DNA of 64,000 bases. Origin: Aquitalea aquatilis. Lineage in GTDB: Bacteria; Pseudomonadota; Gammaproteobacteria; Burkholderiales; Chromobacteriaceae. This document shows positions 25,110 to 34,912 of the stretch, one piece after another. Under the pieces are notes generated by a model, which had not been told where the DNA came from, searched no databases, and saw only the letters and a program-made list of their open reading frames with translations. Location: assembly GCF_005155025.1 (NCBI RefSeq), contig NZ_CP039731.1:1922001-1986000 (forward strand), given 5' to 3'. Made by a program: the position numbers and the translations under genes. The number at the start of each line of letters is the position of its first letter. The stretch's first letter is position 1.

Positions 25110-26057
25110 TTATAGCGGATTGGCGTCTGCTCTGACAGTGGCGTCGCCGCTATTGCTATGCAGGCAAGGTTGTAGCAGCTCGCTCAGCCATTGCATGAAC
25201 ACCCGGCAGCGCTGCGGTAACTGGCGGCGGTTGGCATACAGCAGGGAGACCGGCATCGGCGGTGCCTGCCAGTTTGGCAGGATTTCCACCAGCTGCCCCG
25301 TGGCCAGCTGGGCTGTCACGCCAGCCTGCGGTGCCTGGATGATCCCCATTCCAGCCAGGCAGGCGGCATGGTAGGCATCAGAATTATTCACCGTCAGTGC
25401 GCCCGGCATGCTGTGCTGGCGCAGGCTGCCGGTGCTGTCCTGATATTCGAAACCACCGCGCCGTCCACCCAGTACGCTTTGGTAATGGATCAAGCGGTGG
25501 TCGGCCAGATCGTCCAGGCTGTGCGGTGTGCCATGACGCGCCAGATAGTCCGGGCTGGCGCAATTGATCTGGCGCTGCCAGCCCAGATGGCGGGCAATCA
25601 GGTTGGAGTCGCGCAACTGGCCCACGCGCAGCACGCAGTCGAAACCTTCGCTGACCAGATCGACCAGCCGGTCGGTGCTGCTCAGCTCGATTTCCAGTTG
25701 CGGATGCCTGTGCAGGAAGTCTGGCAAGTGGGGCAGCACGGTGTGGCGGGCAATGGCAATCGGCAGATCCACGCGCAAGCGGCCGGACAAGCGTGTCGGT
25801 GTGCTGGCAAACAGCGCCTGCAGCTCCTCCACTTCATCCAGCAAGTCCTTGCAGCGCTGGTAATACATCTGCCCGTCCGGCGTCATGCTGACCTGCCGCG
25901 TCGTGCGGTGTAGCAGGCGTGCGCCCAGGCTGTTTTCCAGTTGCTGGATGGCAGTGGAAACGCTGGCCTTGGGCAAGGACAGCTGTGTTGCGGCCCGGGT
26001 GAAACTGCCCATCTCGGCCACGCGCAGGTAAATACGCATGGCTTGTAGCTGATCCAT
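25110..26057 (-). CDS. LysR-family transcriptional regulator
   Basis: 315-residue LysR regulator with the usual N-terminal winged helix (residues 1-60; GSFTRAATQLSLPKASVSTAIQQLE) and C-terminal ligand-binding fold. The second part reads like the CrgA/DsdC-like group that has RVGQLRDSNLIARHLG and the NNSDAYHAACLAGMGI stretch. It starts at MDQLQAMRIYL; the frame runs open to 26294 but that part is antisense to the divergent SDR leader. LysR proteins usually control the divergent gene, so the SDR at 26190 is the likely target; control of the downstream transducer is possible since they appear co-transcribed. Confidence 0.92.
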   Translation of the reverse strand: MDQLQAMRIYLRVAEMGSFTRAATQLSLPKASVSTAIQQLENSLGARLLHRTTRQVSMTPDGQMYYQRCKDLLDEVEELQALFASTPTRLSGRLRVDLPIAIARHTVLPHLPDFLHRHPQLEIELSSTDRLVDLVSEGFDCVLRVGQLRDSNLIARHLGWQRQINCASPDYLARHGTPHSLDDLADHRLIHYQSVLGGRRGGFEYQDSTGSLRQHSMPGALTVNNSDAYHAACLAGMGIIQAPQAGVTAQLATGQLVEILPNWQAPPMPVSLLYANRRQLPQRCRVFMQWLSELLQPCLHSNSGDATVRADANPL

Positions 26058-26189
26058 GGCATGGCACTCTATTGTCTGGAAATTACGAACAGTATGATCG
26101 CAGATGGCATGTTTATCACCATAAAACAAAACAATACACTGCAATCCTGCAGATGCACCCTGCTTCTGCCCTTTCATCAGGAGCTTCAC

Positions 26190-26948
26190 ATGCAACAGAA
26201 AATTGCCCTTGTCACCGGTGGCAGCCGTGGTCTGGGCCAGAATGCAGCCCGCAAGCTGGCCGCCCGTGGTGTGGCCGTGGTGCTGACCTACCAAATGAAT
26301 CAGGCTGCGGCCGAGGCGGTGGTGGCGCAGATTACCGCTGCCGGTGGCCAGGCCGCTGCCATGCAGCTGGATGTGGCACTCAGCAGCAGTTTTCCGGCAT
26401 TTGCCGAACAGTTTCGCCAGCTGTTACAGCAGCGCTGGCAGCGGTCACAGTTTGATTACCTGCTCAACAATGCCGGTATTGGCATCCATGCCGGTTTTGC
26501 CGAAACCACGGAAGCCCAGTTCGATCAGTTGCTCAATATCCAGTTCAAGGGTGTGTTCTTCCTCACCCAGGCACTACTGCCGCTATTGGCTGATGGTGGC
26601 CGTATCCTGAATGTTTCCACCGGCCTGACGCGGTTTGCTTTGCCCGGCTATGCGGCCTATGCCGCCATGAAGGGCGCGGTTGAGGTACTTAGCCACTATC
26701 TGGCCAAGGAATTGGGCCCACGTGGTATTGCGGTGAATGTACTGGCCCCCGGTGCGATTGAAACCGACTTTGGCGGCGGGGCTGTGCGTGATAATGACCA
26801 GCTTAACCAGTTTATTGCCAGCCAGACGGCGCTGGGACGAGTCGGCCTGCCAGATGATATTGGTGCGGTAATGGCTTTGCTGTTGTCGGATGAGGCCGGC
26901 TGGGTCAATGCGCAGCGTATCGAGGCTTCTGGTGGTATGTTTCTGTGA
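26190..26948 (+). CDS. Short-chain dehydrogenase/reductase
   Basis: 252-residue classical SDR oxidoreductase. NAD(P) motif TGGSRGLGQ at about residues 10-18 (Arg after Ser suggests NADPH), NNAGIGIHAG in the middle, active-site VSTGLTRF and YAAYAAMKGA (Tyr-x-x-x-Lys motif AYAAMK), and the PGAIETDFGGG segment. It begins MQQKIALVTGG with AGGAG 6 bases upstream of the ATG; the frame is open earlier but overlaps the LysR promoter. Substrate unknown. The divergent LysR gene, 132 bases away, is its probable regulator, and a strong terminator follows. Confidence 0.92.
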   Translation: MQQKIALVTGGSRGLGQNAARKLAARGVAVVLTYQMNQAAAEAVVAQITAAGGQAAAMQLDVALSSSFPAFAEQFRQLLQQRWQRSQFDYLLNNAGIGIHAGFAETTEAQFDQLLNIQFKGVFFLTQALLPLLADGGRILNVSTGLTRFALPGYAAYAAMKGAVEVLSHYLAKELGPRGIAVNVLAPGAIETDFGGGAVRDNDQLNQFIASQTALGRVGLPDDIGAVMALLLSDEAGWVNAQRIEASGGMFL

Positions 26949-27341
26949 AAAGAGTGACAGTTTCAAACATTGCCAATACAATTGCATGAGCAATAATAGT
27001 CAATATTCAATACAGATAAAGAGCTGCATCTTGCAGCTCTTTTCATTTGCCGCGCACACTTGGCAAGGCAGATTGAAGTGATATGCTTGGGTTGTGAGTT
27101 TTCAGCAAGCGATTGTGCTTGTCGATGTGTCACCGTAGTCAGCAGGGTCGCTTAAGTACTTTTGCTGCTCAGATTATTTGTTTTTATTTGAAGATAAATA
27201 CTTTAGTCGTATGGTATTTGTTTTGTTAATCGATTAATTTTTTGACACTTTGAATGAGTTTGAAGTTACCTGCCGGCTCCATTCTGGCCGGTGAGTGCAG
27301 CTTGTTATTCGGCAATAGTCAGTCAAGGTCAGTGTCGCATC
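26949..27341. other. A+T-rich intergenic stretch
   Basis: A 393-base gap with no gene I can support. It contains the SDR terminator at 27018-27043; after that the sequence is unusually A+T-rich (for example 27181-27245). A TTGACA at 27242-27247 has no good -10 box at 17 bases. It presumably holds the promoter of the orphan gene at 27342. Confidence 0.6.
27018..27043 (+). terminator. Rho-independent terminator after the SDR
   Basis: AAAGAGCTGC / GCAGCTCTTT with ATCTT loop, ending in TTTT. Its A-run makes it symmetric, but no minus-strand gene ends here. Confidence 0.85.
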
Positions 27342-27701
27342 ATGATAAATATCAAACAAAATTTGACTAATTGCTGTGCGGATCTTTGCTCCGGAAAGGC
27401 GGACGAAGAAAAAATCGTCCAGATGATTGCTCTGCTCAAGGCATTTCACGTGCTGTATGTCAATGTTCATACACCGGAAGCCAGGTTGATTCAGCACGTG
27501 ATCGAAAATCTGAAATCGGTTTATTCGGTTTATCAGTCACGGGATGAAATCGTGCTGATGCCTTACGAAATAAGAGAACTGACCGCTGCCAAGCAGGCCT
27601 GTATGGCAAAGTCTGGCCGCCGTGGGGCCAATGTTTTGAATCATCTGTATGCGGTTTATCTTGAATATTACCGCCAAATGTTGAAAGGTAATCTGGCCTG
27701 A
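27342..27701 (+). CDS. Hypothetical cytoplasmic protein, A+T-rich orphan
   Basis: 119-residue protein that I do not recognise. It is mainly helical by eye, has three N-terminal cysteines (NCCADLC) and one later (KQACMAK), no signal peptide and no membrane segment. MIALLKAFHVLYVNVHTPEARLIQHVIENL is amphipathic. Start ATG 27342 lacks a close ribosome site (AAGG is 13 bases away); an upstream in-frame start at 27291 is less likely. Codon use is A+T-richer than in the flanking operons, suggesting recent transfer. A bidirectional terminator separates it from the convergent chemoreceptor. Confidence 0.55.
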   Translation: MINIKQNLTNCCADLCSGKADEEKIVQMIALLKAFHVLYVNVHTPEARLIQHVIENLKSVYSVYQSRDEIVLMPYEIRELTAAKQACMAKSGRRGANVLNHLYAVYLEYYRQMLKGNLA

Positions 27702-27772
27702 GTAGCCCATTATGCAAAGGCGGTGTCATCATGCTTTCCGTGCAACTACATCAGTTTGATCATGGTCAGTCA

Positions 27773-27799
27773 AAAAGCCCGCATTGTGCGGGCTTTTTT
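27773..27799. terminator. Bidirectional terminator between the orphan gene and the chemoreceptor
   Basis: AAAAGCCCGC / GCGGGCTTTT with a 5-base loop; T6 on the right and A5 on the left give both strands a U-tract. Confidence 0.9.
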
Positions 27800-27815
27800 A
27801 AATGATATTGCTGGT

Positions 27816-29432
27816 TTAAAGCCGGTAGCGGTGTACGGCCTCCGTCATGGATGCAACTGCCTGATCCAATTTGTCTGCTGTGGTCGCGGTTTCTTTTGCG
27901 GCGTCGCTTGATCGTTCTGCCATCTGTGCAATTTGTTCCACCTGAACGGCAATGGTGGTACTGGCAGTGGCTTGCTCACGAATGGCTTCTGTAATTTCTG
28001 TTACCAATTCTTTGGCATTTGATGAGGCATGGCCGATCTGCTCAATGGACTGCAAGGCATCATCTGCGCCATGGACACCTGCATCTACCAGTTTCTGCGT
28101 ATCCGCCATAGCAACTGCACTTTGTCTTGAGGTCTCGGTAATACTGCGAATGACGCTATCTATTTCACTTGTCAGTGTTGTGGTACGTTCCGCCAGTTTA
28201 CGCACTTCATCTGCCACCACGGCAAAACCACGTCCCTGTTCTCCGGCTCGGGCAGCCTCAATGGCTGCATTCAATGCCAGCAAATTGGTTTGCTCGGCAA
28301 TATCCTTGATACTCCCAACTGCAGCAGCCACTTTGCTATTTTCCTGCTCCAGCTGATTGATGCGCTGTGTTGCCTGATTCACGGTGGTATGAATTGAACG
28401 AATATCTTGTACTGTCTTGCCAATGACCACTTGTCCGGTACCGGCCAAGGCATTGGCTTCGATCGTTTTTTCGCTGGTCGTACCCGCACGTGTACCAACG
28501 TGATTGATACTGACAGTCAGTTCTTCCATGGTTGCTGCAATGCTGGCCGACGCTTCATTTTGATGGCTGGCCGCTTGGGAAACATGGTTGGCAGCCAGGG
28601 TTAGCTTGCCGGTGTAGTCGGTCACTTGTTTGCATGTGGTGGCGATCTGGCGCAGGCTGCCATTGATGCCTTCAATCAATTTATTGAATGCTGTTGCCGT
28701 AGTGCCAACTTCATCATGGGGATGATGTACCGTAACCTTTTTGGTGAAATCCAGGCTGGCCTGAATTTCAGACATGGCATTCTTTAGTTCATTCAGCGGT
28801 TTGGTAACGGCGTTGAATGTTCTGTATCCACTGGCTGCCAGTATGATGACAGTCAGTATCAGTGTGATGAGGGTGACTGTTTTTGCATTAGCTGCTTCTT
28901 TTTCGGATTTAATGACTTCTTCCGCGACATATTTTTGGTTATATTCAATATGCTTTTCAATATTTTTCAGCAAATCATCTGCTTTGGGAATGACTTGTTC
29001 GACGCGTATTTTTTTGGCCAGGGCTAAGTTGCCTTGGTCAAAGGCGGCAAATAATGGCTTGGCTGATTCGTAATAGCTATTGAGTTTTACTTTATCATCA
29101 TTAAAGTCACGGCGATCTTCATCGCTATTGATGAATTTTTCATAATCGGCAATGGAGTCTTGCGCTATTTTATATCTTTTTTCAAAAAGATCTCTGGTGG
29201 CATCTTTTTCATTTTGATTTTCGGATATCAAGTATTGAGTCACCGATAGCCGTAAACGTAGTGCTGATTTTTCAAATTTGGCTAGCGTTATAATGCTTGG
29301 ATAGTCGCTATTTGAAAAATTTCTAGCAGTATCTGCCAGGGAGTTTTGCGTATAAATGCTGAACCCGCTGATGACTAAAATGGCAGCAAGTGCCAGGCCG
29401 ATTTGTAGAAGTATTCTCTGAGCGACTGTCAT
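27816..29432 (-). CDS. Methyl-accepting chemotaxis protein (membrane)
   Basis: 538-residue chemoreceptor. TM1 is at about 8-28 ([20 protein letters not shown]), a mainly helical periplasmic sensor of ~155 residues follows, TM2 is near 185-203 ([18 protein letters not shown]), then HAMP (~205-260) and the MCP signalling domain with tip [21 protein letters not shown]. The sensor looks like a four-helix bundle (4HB_MCP/TarH type), rich in Lys, Asp and Asn; ligand unknown. No C-terminal NWETF-type CheR tether is seen. The 5' part of the gene is much A+T-richer than the 3' part. It is a stand-alone gene, not part of the che operon. Confidence 0.93.
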   Translation of the reverse strand: MTVAQRILLQIGLALAAILVISGFSIYTQNSLADTARNFSNSDYPSIITLAKFEKSALRLRLSVTQYLISENQNEKDATRDLFEKRYKIAQDSIADYEKFINSDEDRRDFNDDKVKLNSYYESAKPLFAAFDQGNLALAKKIRVEQVIPKADDLLKNIEKHIEYNQKYVAEEVIKSEKEAANAKTVTLITLILTVIILAASGYRTFNAVTKPLNELKNAMSEIQASLDFTKKVTVHHPHDEVGTTATAFNKLIEGINGSLRQIATTCKQVTDYTGKLTLAANHVSQAASHQNEASASIAATMEELTVSINHVGTRAGTTSEKTIEANALAGTGQVVIGKTVQDIRSIHTTVNQATQRINQLEQENSKVAAAVGSIKDIAEQTNLLALNAAIEAARAGEQGRGFAVVADEVRKLAERTTTLTSEIDSVIRSITETSRQSAVAMADTQKLVDAGVHGADDALQSIEQIGHASSNAKELVTEITEAIREQATASTTIAVQVEQIAQMAERSSDAAKETATTADKLDQAVASMTEAVHRYRL

Positions 29433-29991
29433 TTTAAATTTCCCTGCTTTGTTTTTTTAAATACTTCGTTGTTGGTAGTGGTTCTCACTGCCCCGGCGAT
29501 GCATTGAAGAAAATGGTGCATTGAAGCAAATAAAGTGTAGAAGTATTTAACTGCTTATTCAATCTGATCTAGCAGACTTTCCCGTGGCTCTGCGCTTGTC
29601 ATCCCCGTATTTCCCACTGCATGGACCAAGCCTGTGACCGATAGCTCCACCGCACAGCACACGGTGTAAGGCGCCGCCAGAGTGCAAGCGGGCGGTCAAT
29701 TTCCATAGTCATTTCCTGCCCACACCCTGCTGTGAAAAGCACGCGCTAGTGCGGATGTCGATTAATGGCGTCGCCGCAAAGAATGAATTGCTTGGGGGCA
29801 ACAAGAGGCAGCGCTATCGCACTGCGAAGGCTGGTTGCTGCGCCCGGGCTGAATTGCCTTCAGTTTCTTGTGCGAAATTTGTGCGAATTCTGACGCCGCA
29901 TTAAGCCGCCATCACATCAGCGCTGTTCGGCTGAAATCCTTGCTGGGCCTTGGTTTTACGCGGTTTTGCGCGGTTTGGTGTGGCTTGTGAA
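29433..29991. other. Gene-free stretch between the chemoreceptor and selC
   Basis: 559 bases without a gene I can support. The right 100 bases upstream of the chemoreceptor (29433-29560) are A+T-rich with nested repeats and should hold its promoter. The part from about 29560 to 29991, next to the 3' end of selC, includes GCACAAATTTCGCACAA and CGCGCAAAACCGCG (minus strand), which look like the 3' flanks of tRNA genes used by phage-type integrases; no integrase is present. Confidence 0.5.
29457..29550. repeat. Nested repeats upstream of the chemoreceptor
   Basis: TTAAATACTTC (29457-29467) and GAAGTATTTAA (29540-29550) are exact 11-base inverted copies. Between them TGCATTGAAG occurs twice in direct order (29500-29509 and 29517-29526), 17 bases apart. 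Confidence 0.6.
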
Positions 29992-30086
29992 TGGCGGAAG
30001 AGAATGGGAGTCGAACCCACCTGGGACCGCTGGCGGCCCCCTCTGGTTTTGAAGACCAGCCACCCCACCGGGGATGCCTCTCTTCC
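29992..30086 (-). tRNA. selC: Selenocysteine tRNA (anticodon TCA)
   Basis: 95-base tRNA-Sec read on the minus strand, the same length as E. coli selC including the encoded CCA (29994-29992). The acceptor stem is 8 base pairs (GGAAGAGA with TCTCTTCC, then G-CCA), the anticodon loop CTTCAAA has TCA at 30052-30050, and the long variable arm contains GGGCCGCCAGCGGTCCC, nearly identical to known bacterial tRNA-Sec. It lies 22 bases downstream of selB on the same strand and is probably cut from the selB transcript, as no separate promoter is obvious. It is charged with serine and converted by SelA. Confidence 0.97.
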
Positions 30087-30108
30087 GTGTCGGCCGATTA
30101 TACCGGTT

Positions 30109-32034
30109 TCAGCCGCTGGGTGAAGTTTGGCCCTCCGCCTGGGCGGGGGTGGTGCTGTGGTGGGTGAACAGCAGGTTTTCGCGCAGCAGGTGACGGTCGG
30201 CCAGGCGGCGGGTGAAGCCGCTGCGATCAAAGAATTCCAGAATCTGGATCGCCAGCTTGCGGCCACAACCCAGCTGGTTGCGAAAGCTGGCGGCATCGGC
30301 ATGGCCGTGTTGCTGACACAGCTGGCGGACGATGTCCGCCATGTGCTGCACGGTGTCGGCGGCAAAGTAGCGGTCTTGCACCACGGCGACGACATGGCCC
30401 AGCCGGGCGGCCTTGCGTAGCAGCTGCCTGAGCTGTTCTTCTTCGATGTCGCTGGCGGCGGCCAGATCGCGCACCCAGTGTGGCTCGCTGCTATTGGCAA
30501 AGCAGGGGGCCAGCTGCTGCCAATGCGCTTCTTCCTGAGACGTGAATCCAAGCACATGTTGCGGCAGGTGCACCCAGCCACGGGTCTGGCGCAGGCTGCC
30601 TTGTTGCAGCAGTTGCTCCAGCAGCAGATTGACCGTTGCTTCCGGTTCGCCAGGCAAGGCCAGCCGACGCAGGCGGCCACGGCTGGCACCCAGCTGGTCG
30701 GGGTGTTGTTGATGCAGTCTGGCCAGTCCATCCAGCAGTTTTTGCTGCAAGCCGGTCCAGCGCTCGGCCGCGTAGAGGCGGTCCGCTACCTGCTGGCCAG
30801 TGTTGTGTTGCAGCAGGGCCTGCATGCTGGCGACCGGCAGCTGGTTGGCCCAGGCAAAGTCGTCCAGCATGACCGCCTGCTGACTGCTGAGCAGCGCTAG
30901 CTTGGCTGGCAGGCTCAGCATGGGGTCTTGCAAGTGATGCAGATGGTCTAGCCGCTCAGGCAGGCGCTTGCCTCGCGCTGGCGGTTGCAATTCCAGCACT
31001 TGTGCGCCGGCGATGGTGTCGCGGGCGCTGGCGTCACGCAAGATGAGCCGGTCGCCATCGGCCAGCCACAGCGGCTGATCCAGCGTCAGTTCGGCCAGCG
31101 TCTGGGCACCGGCTTCCAGCTGGCTGCGGCAGAGCAGCGCCAGGCGGCCGGTGGTGTGGCGGGCGGCGTGGTGGATATGCACGGCCTGCCAGTGCTTGAG
31201 CGGGGCAATGGCCTGCAGGGCGATGGTGATGCGCTGGCTGGGCGGCGGCGGAGCGCTGGCCAGCAGCCAGTCGCCACGTTGAAGCTGCTGCTTTTCCACA
31301 TCGCCAACCAGATTGAGTGCAATGCGCTGGCCGGCCTGGCCATGGGTGGCGGCGGCATTCTGTACGTGCAGGCTACGTACCCGCACCGTCACATTGCGCC
31401 CGCTCAGCCACAGCTTGTCGCCAACGGCCACGCGCCCGCCCAGTGCGGTGCCGGTGACCACCAGCCCGGCACCGCTGAGGGTGAAGGCGCGGTCGATGGC
31501 CAGCCGGAAGCGCAAGTTGGCGGCAGCCTCCGGCAGGCTGCTTTGCTGCAGCAGATGCTGGCGCAAGCTGTCGATTCCCTCGCCGCTGTGGCTGGAGACG
31601 ACAAACAGCGGGGCGTCGGCCCAGCGGCTGTCTTGCAGCAATTGGCGGATATCGGTGGCGACTTGTTGCAGACGCGCCGGGTCGACCAGATCGCATTTGC
31701 TGATGACCACGCTCAGTTGCGGGATGCCGCTGAGTTGCAGAATGGCCAGGTGTTCACGCGTTTGCGGCATGATGCCGTCGTCGGCAGCCACCACCAGCAG
31801 GGCGTGGGGAATGCCGGACAGGCCGCACAACATATTGGCCAGAAATTTCTCGTGGCCGGGCACATCGACAAAGCCCAGCACCCGGCCATCCGCCAGCGGC
31901 AGATAGACATAACCCAGGTCTATGGTCATGCCGCGCTTTTTCTCTTCGGGCAGGCGGTCGGCATTGTGGCCGGTCAGCGCCTGCAGCAGCGCGGTTTTGC
32001 CGTGGTCGATGTGGCCGGCGGTGGCGAAAATCAT
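30109..32034 (-). CDS. selB: Selenocysteine-specific elongation factor SelB
   Basis: 641-residue translation GTPase that carries Sec-tRNA to UGA codons followed by a SECIS hairpin. G motifs: GHIDHGKT (7-14), the switch region [24 protein letters not shown] and SKCD. After the EF-Tu-like domains II and III, the C-terminal ~250 residues form the winged-helix repeats that bind the SECIS RNA ([21 protein letters not shown], then [19 protein letters not shown]). The ATG overlaps the stop of the upstream CDF transporter (ATGA at 32034-32031), so its translation is coupled to that gene. selC follows 22 bases later. Confidence 0.97.
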   Translation of the reverse strand: MIFATAGHIDHGKTALLQALTGHNADRLPEEKKRGMTIDLGYVYLPLADGRVLGFVDVPGHEKFLANMLCGLSGIPHALLVVAADDGIMPQTREHLAILQLSGIPQLSVVISKCDLVDPARLQQVATDIRQLLQDSRWADAPLFVVSSHSGEGIDSLRQHLLQQSSLPEAAANLRFRLAIDRAFTLSGAGLVVTGTALGGRVAVGDKLWLSGRNVTVRVRSLHVQNAAATHGQAGQRIALNLVGDVEKQQLQRGDWLLASAPPPPSQRITIALQAIAPLKHWQAVHIHHAARHTTGRLALLCRSQLEAGAQTLAELTLDQPLWLADGDRLILRDASARDTIAGAQVLELQPPARGKRLPERLDHLHHLQDPMLSLPAKLALLSSQQAVMLDDFAWANQLPVASMQALLQHNTGQQVADRLYAAERWTGLQQKLLDGLARLHQQHPDQLGASRGRLRRLALPGEPEATVNLLLEQLLQQGSLRQTRGWVHLPQHVLGFTSQEEAHWQQLAPCFANSSEPHWVRDLAAASDIEEEQLRQLLRKAARLGHVVAVVQDRYFAADTVQHMADIVRQLCQQHGHADAASFRNQLGCGRKLAIQILEFFDRSGFTRRLADRHLLRENLLFTHHSTTPAQAEGQTSPSG

Positions 32035-32969
32035 GCGATGGAGTGATCGGCCGGATGTTCCAGCCCCACCGGGTCGATATGGGTCATGACATTGAGTACC
32101 GGGTGTTGCTGCATCACCATGTCGCGGGCGCGTTCGGCGATGTCGTGGGCATCAAATACATTCATGTGGCCATCCACTTCCAGGTGGACATCCACCACGA
32201 TCAGGTCACCCATTTTGCGGGTGCGCAAATCATGCAGTGCCAGCACGCCGGGCGTGACCAGCAGGGTCTGGCGGATGGCTTCGGTTTCTTCGGTATCGGC
32301 AGCGCGGTCCATCAGGTCGTGCAGCGAATTCCAGGCGAAGCTCCAGCCCATCTTGCCGACGATGAAGCCGACAATCAGTGCGGCGATGGGATCGAGAATC
32401 GGATAGCCCATCAGGTTGCCGACAATGCCGATGGCCACCACCAACGACGATGCAGCATCGGAACGGGCATGCCAGGCATTGGCCACCAGCATGCTGGAAC
32501 GTACACGCTGGGCGACGGCCAGCATGAAGCGGAACAGCAATTCCTTGGAGACCAGCGCCACCAGTGCTACCCACAGCGCAATGCTGTGCACGGTGGGAAT
32601 GGCCGACGGATCGTGAAACTTCACCGCTGCCGACCACAGCATGCCGATGCCCACGGCCAGCAGCAGCAGGCCCAGTACCAGCGAGGCGGCGTTTTCATAG
32701 CGCTGGTGGCCGTACTGGTGGTCGGCATCCGGGGCCTTGCGGCTGTGATGGCCGGCCAGCAGTACCACGAAGTCGGATAGCAGGTCGGACAGCGAATGAA
32801 TACCGTCGGCCACCAGCGCCTGGGATTTGGCGAACATGCCGATCAGGATCTGTGCGCTGGCCAGTACGATATTGACCCAGACGCTGACCATGGTGCTGCG
32901 GTGGGCTGCCTTGTTGCGTGCGGCATCATCTACCGTCTCGTGTGGGGAATGGCTGGTGTGTATGGTCAT
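32031..32969 (-). CDS. Cation diffusion facilitator (zinc-type) transporter
   Basis: 312-residue CDF antiporter with about six membrane segments and a C-terminal cytoplasmic dimerisation domain ([24 protein letters not shown]). The transport-site residues are HSLSD in TM2 and HARSD in TM5, i.e. His-Asp/His-Asp, the pattern known for zinc (and Cd) exporters rather than the Asp-Asp/His-Asp of FieF. Start ATG 32969 ([11 protein letters not shown]) is preferred to 33011 but neither has a ribosome site. Its stop overlaps the selB start by 4 bases. CDF proteins have no known job in selenium metabolism; the coupling to selB is unusual. Confidence 0.9.
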   Translation of the reverse strand: MTIHTSHSPHETVDDAARNKAAHRSTMVSVWVNIVLASAQILIGMFAKSQALVADGIHSLSDLLSDFVVLLAGHHSRKAPDADHQYGHQRYENAASLVLGLLLLAVGIGMLWSAAVKFHDPSAIPTVHSIALWVALVALVSKELLFRFMLAVAQRVRSSMLVANAWHARSDAASSLVVAIGIVGNLMGYPILDPIAALIVGFIVGKMGWSFAWNSLHDLMDRAADTEETEAIRQTLLVTPGVLALHDLRTRKMGDLIVVDVHLEVDGHMNVFDAHDIAERARDMVMQQHPVLNVMTHIDPVGLEHPADHSIA

Positions 32970-33143
32970 GGCAAAACAGTCCGGATCAGGTGGGGGAGTG
33001 CAGTATGCCATAGCTGGCTTAAGTTTTTATTAATTGGGTTCTATTTTATGGTAAACAAAAACAATAATAAGAATGATCTGCATTTCGGCGATGTTGGCGG
33101 CTGATCATGTCAGAATACCGCCTGTTATCCCTCCTGCTCCGGA

Positions 33144-33488
33144 ATGATCTTGGCTCTGTTGCTCAAGTCCCTGCTCGGTGCGCTGGCGGTGGTGCTGATC
33201 AGCCTGCTGTCGCGCTCGCGCAATTACTATATTGCCGGCCTGGTGCCGCTGTTTCCCACTTTTGCGCTGATTGCCCACTACATTGTCGGTAGCGAGCGCG
33301 GACCGGTTGCGCTGAAAACCACCGTGCTGTTCGGCATGTGGTCCTTGCTACCGTATTTTGTTTACCTGTTCAGCCTGTATTGCCTGGTCGACCGCCTGCG
33401 GCTGCCCTGGGCACTGGCCGCCGCCACGCTAAGCTGGGCGGTGGCAGCCTTTGTGCTGATCCAGGCCTGGAGCCGCTGGCACGGCTAG
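33144..33488 (+). CDS. GlpM-family membrane protein
   Basis: 114-residue inner-membrane protein with four hydrophobic segments, resembling Pseudomonas GlpM. The block [32 protein letters not shown] near the middle is characteristic. GlpM was linked to alginate production in Pseudomonas, but its biochemical role is unknown. It is on the plus strand inside the sel locus; its stop overlaps the convergent selA stop by 4 bases (33485-33488). CCTGCTCCGGA precedes the ATG without a strong ribosome site. Probably an independent insertion between selA and the CDF-selB pair. Confidence 0.82.
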   Translation: MILALLLKSLLGALAVVLISLLSRSRNYYIAGLVPLFPTFALIAHYIVGSERGPVALKTTVLFGMWSLLPYFVYLFSLYCLVDRLRLPWALAAATLSWAVAAFVLIQAWSRWHG

Positions 33489-34903
33489 CCGGGCGAACTG
33501 GCTGAGTCTGTCGGCAGCAGGTTGGCGAGAAAAGCGGCTTCATCTTCCAGACAGCGCAGGTCCAGCCACAGTTTGCCATCGTATAGCCGGCCAATCACCG
33601 GGGCGGGCAGGCTGCGCAGGCGGCTGGCCAGCGCTTCCAGCGTGCTGCCGCGGCCATCGCGGGCACTGAAGGTAATGGCCCAGCTGGGCAGGCGATCCAC
33701 CGGTAGCGAACCACTGCCAATCTGCGACAGGCAGGCGGCGCTGGCAGTGTCGAATTCAGCCCCGGCAAAGCTGCTCAGACTGTCCTGCAGGCGCGTGGCT
33801 TGCTCTTGCATGTCGGCTTGCGGGCGGGTCAGCCGACGCAGGGTGGGCAGTTGCCGGGTCAGCTTGTCCGGTTGCAGATAGAGTCGCAGCGTGGCTTCCA
33901 GCGCGGCCAGTGTCATCTTGTCGCAGCGCAGGGCGCGCTTGAGCGGGTGTTGCTGGATTTTGTCTATCCAGCTTTTCTTGCCGATGATCAGCCCGGCTTG
34001 CGGGCCGCCCAGCAGTTTGTCGCCGGAGAAACTCACCAGATCCACGCCCTGAGCAATCATCTGCTGCGGCATGGGTTCGGCCGGCAGGCCATGGGCGGAC
34101 AGGTCGATCAGCGCGCCCGAGCCCAGATCGGTTGCCGCTGGCAAGCCGTGATGGTGGGCCAGTTCGGCCAGCTCGGCTTCGCTGACGCTGTGGGTGAAGC
34201 CTTCGATATGGTAATTGCTGGTGTGCACCTTCATCAGCAGCCCGGTTTCCGTATTGATGGCCTGGCTGTAATCGCGCAGATGGGTGCGGTTGGTTGCGCC
34301 CACTTCTACCAGCCGGCAGCCGGCCTGACGCATCACATCCGGCATGCGGAAGGCACCGCCGATTTCTACCAGCTCGCCACGCGACACCACCACCTCGCGC
34401 CCGGCTGCCACGGTGGAGAGCAGGATCAGCACGGCAGCGGCATTGTTGTTCACCACGCAAGCGGCTTCGGCACCGGTCAGCTCCTGCAGTAATTCGCTGA
34501 TGGCGTTATCCCGATGGCCACGGCCGGCCCCGTCCAGATCGTATTCCAGTGTTACCGATTCGCGCATGGCGCGGCTGACGGCGGCGACGGCTTCTTCCGC
34601 CATCGGCGCGCGGCCCAGATTGGTATGCAGCACGGTGCCGCTGAGATTGAACACCGGCCGCATCTGCATGTGCTGGCGGCTGGCCACACGCTGGCTGGCA
34701 GCCTGTGCCAGTTGTTGTTCGTCTTCGGCCCAGCCGGGCAGGCTGTGGTTGGCGCGGATGTACTGGCGTGCCTCATCCAGCGTCTGGCGCACGGCTTCGG
34801 CCAGTGCGGCGCTGCCATGGCGGTCGATGACCTTTTCCAGCAGGCGGTGATTGAGCAGCCGGTCTACCGAGGGCAGGCGGGCATACAGGTTTTTCAGCTC
34901 CAT
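33485..34903 (-). CDS. selA: L-seryl-tRNA(Sec) selenium transferase SelA
   Basis: 472-residue PLP enzyme that converts seryl-tRNA-Sec to selenocysteyl-tRNA-Sec with selenophosphate; the E. coli protein is a decamer. The PLP lysine is Lys296 in [14 protein letters not shown] (Lys295 in E. coli). Other family blocks are [48 protein letters not shown] and [18 protein letters not shown]-type spacing gives no clear ribosome site, but the gene starts 9 bases after the small membrane-protein gene and is probably coupled. selD (selenophosphate synthetase) is not in the window and must be elsewhere. Confidence 0.97.
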   Translation of the reverse strand: MELKNLYARLPSVDRLLNHRLLEKVIDRHGSAALAEAVRQTLDEARQYIRANHSLPGWAEDEQQLAQAASQRVASRQHMQMRPVFNLSGTVLHTNLGRAPMAEEAVAAVSRAMRESVTLEYDLDGAGRGHRDNAISELLQELTGAEAACVVNNNAAAVLILLSTVAAGREVVVSRGELVEIGGAFRMPDVMRQAGCRLVEVGATNRTHLRDYSQAINTETGLLMKVHTSNYHIEGFTHSVSEAELAELAHHHGLPAATDLGSGALIDLSAHGLPAEPMPQQMIAQGVDLVSFSGDKLLGGPQAGLIIGKKSWIDKIQQHPLKRALRCDKMTLAALEATLRLYLQPDKLTRQLPTLRRLTRPQADMQEQATRLQDSLSSFAGAEFDTASAACLSQIGSGSLPVDRLPSWAITFSARDGRGSTLEALASRLRSLPAPVIGRLYDGKLWLDLRCLEDEAAFLANLLPTDSASSPG

Positions 34904-34912
34904 GGGGCCTTC

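Noticed and set aside
29901-30731. 276-codon open frame on the minus strand across selC
   Set aside because: It runs through tRNA-Sec and in another frame of selB, and its composition is not protein-like.
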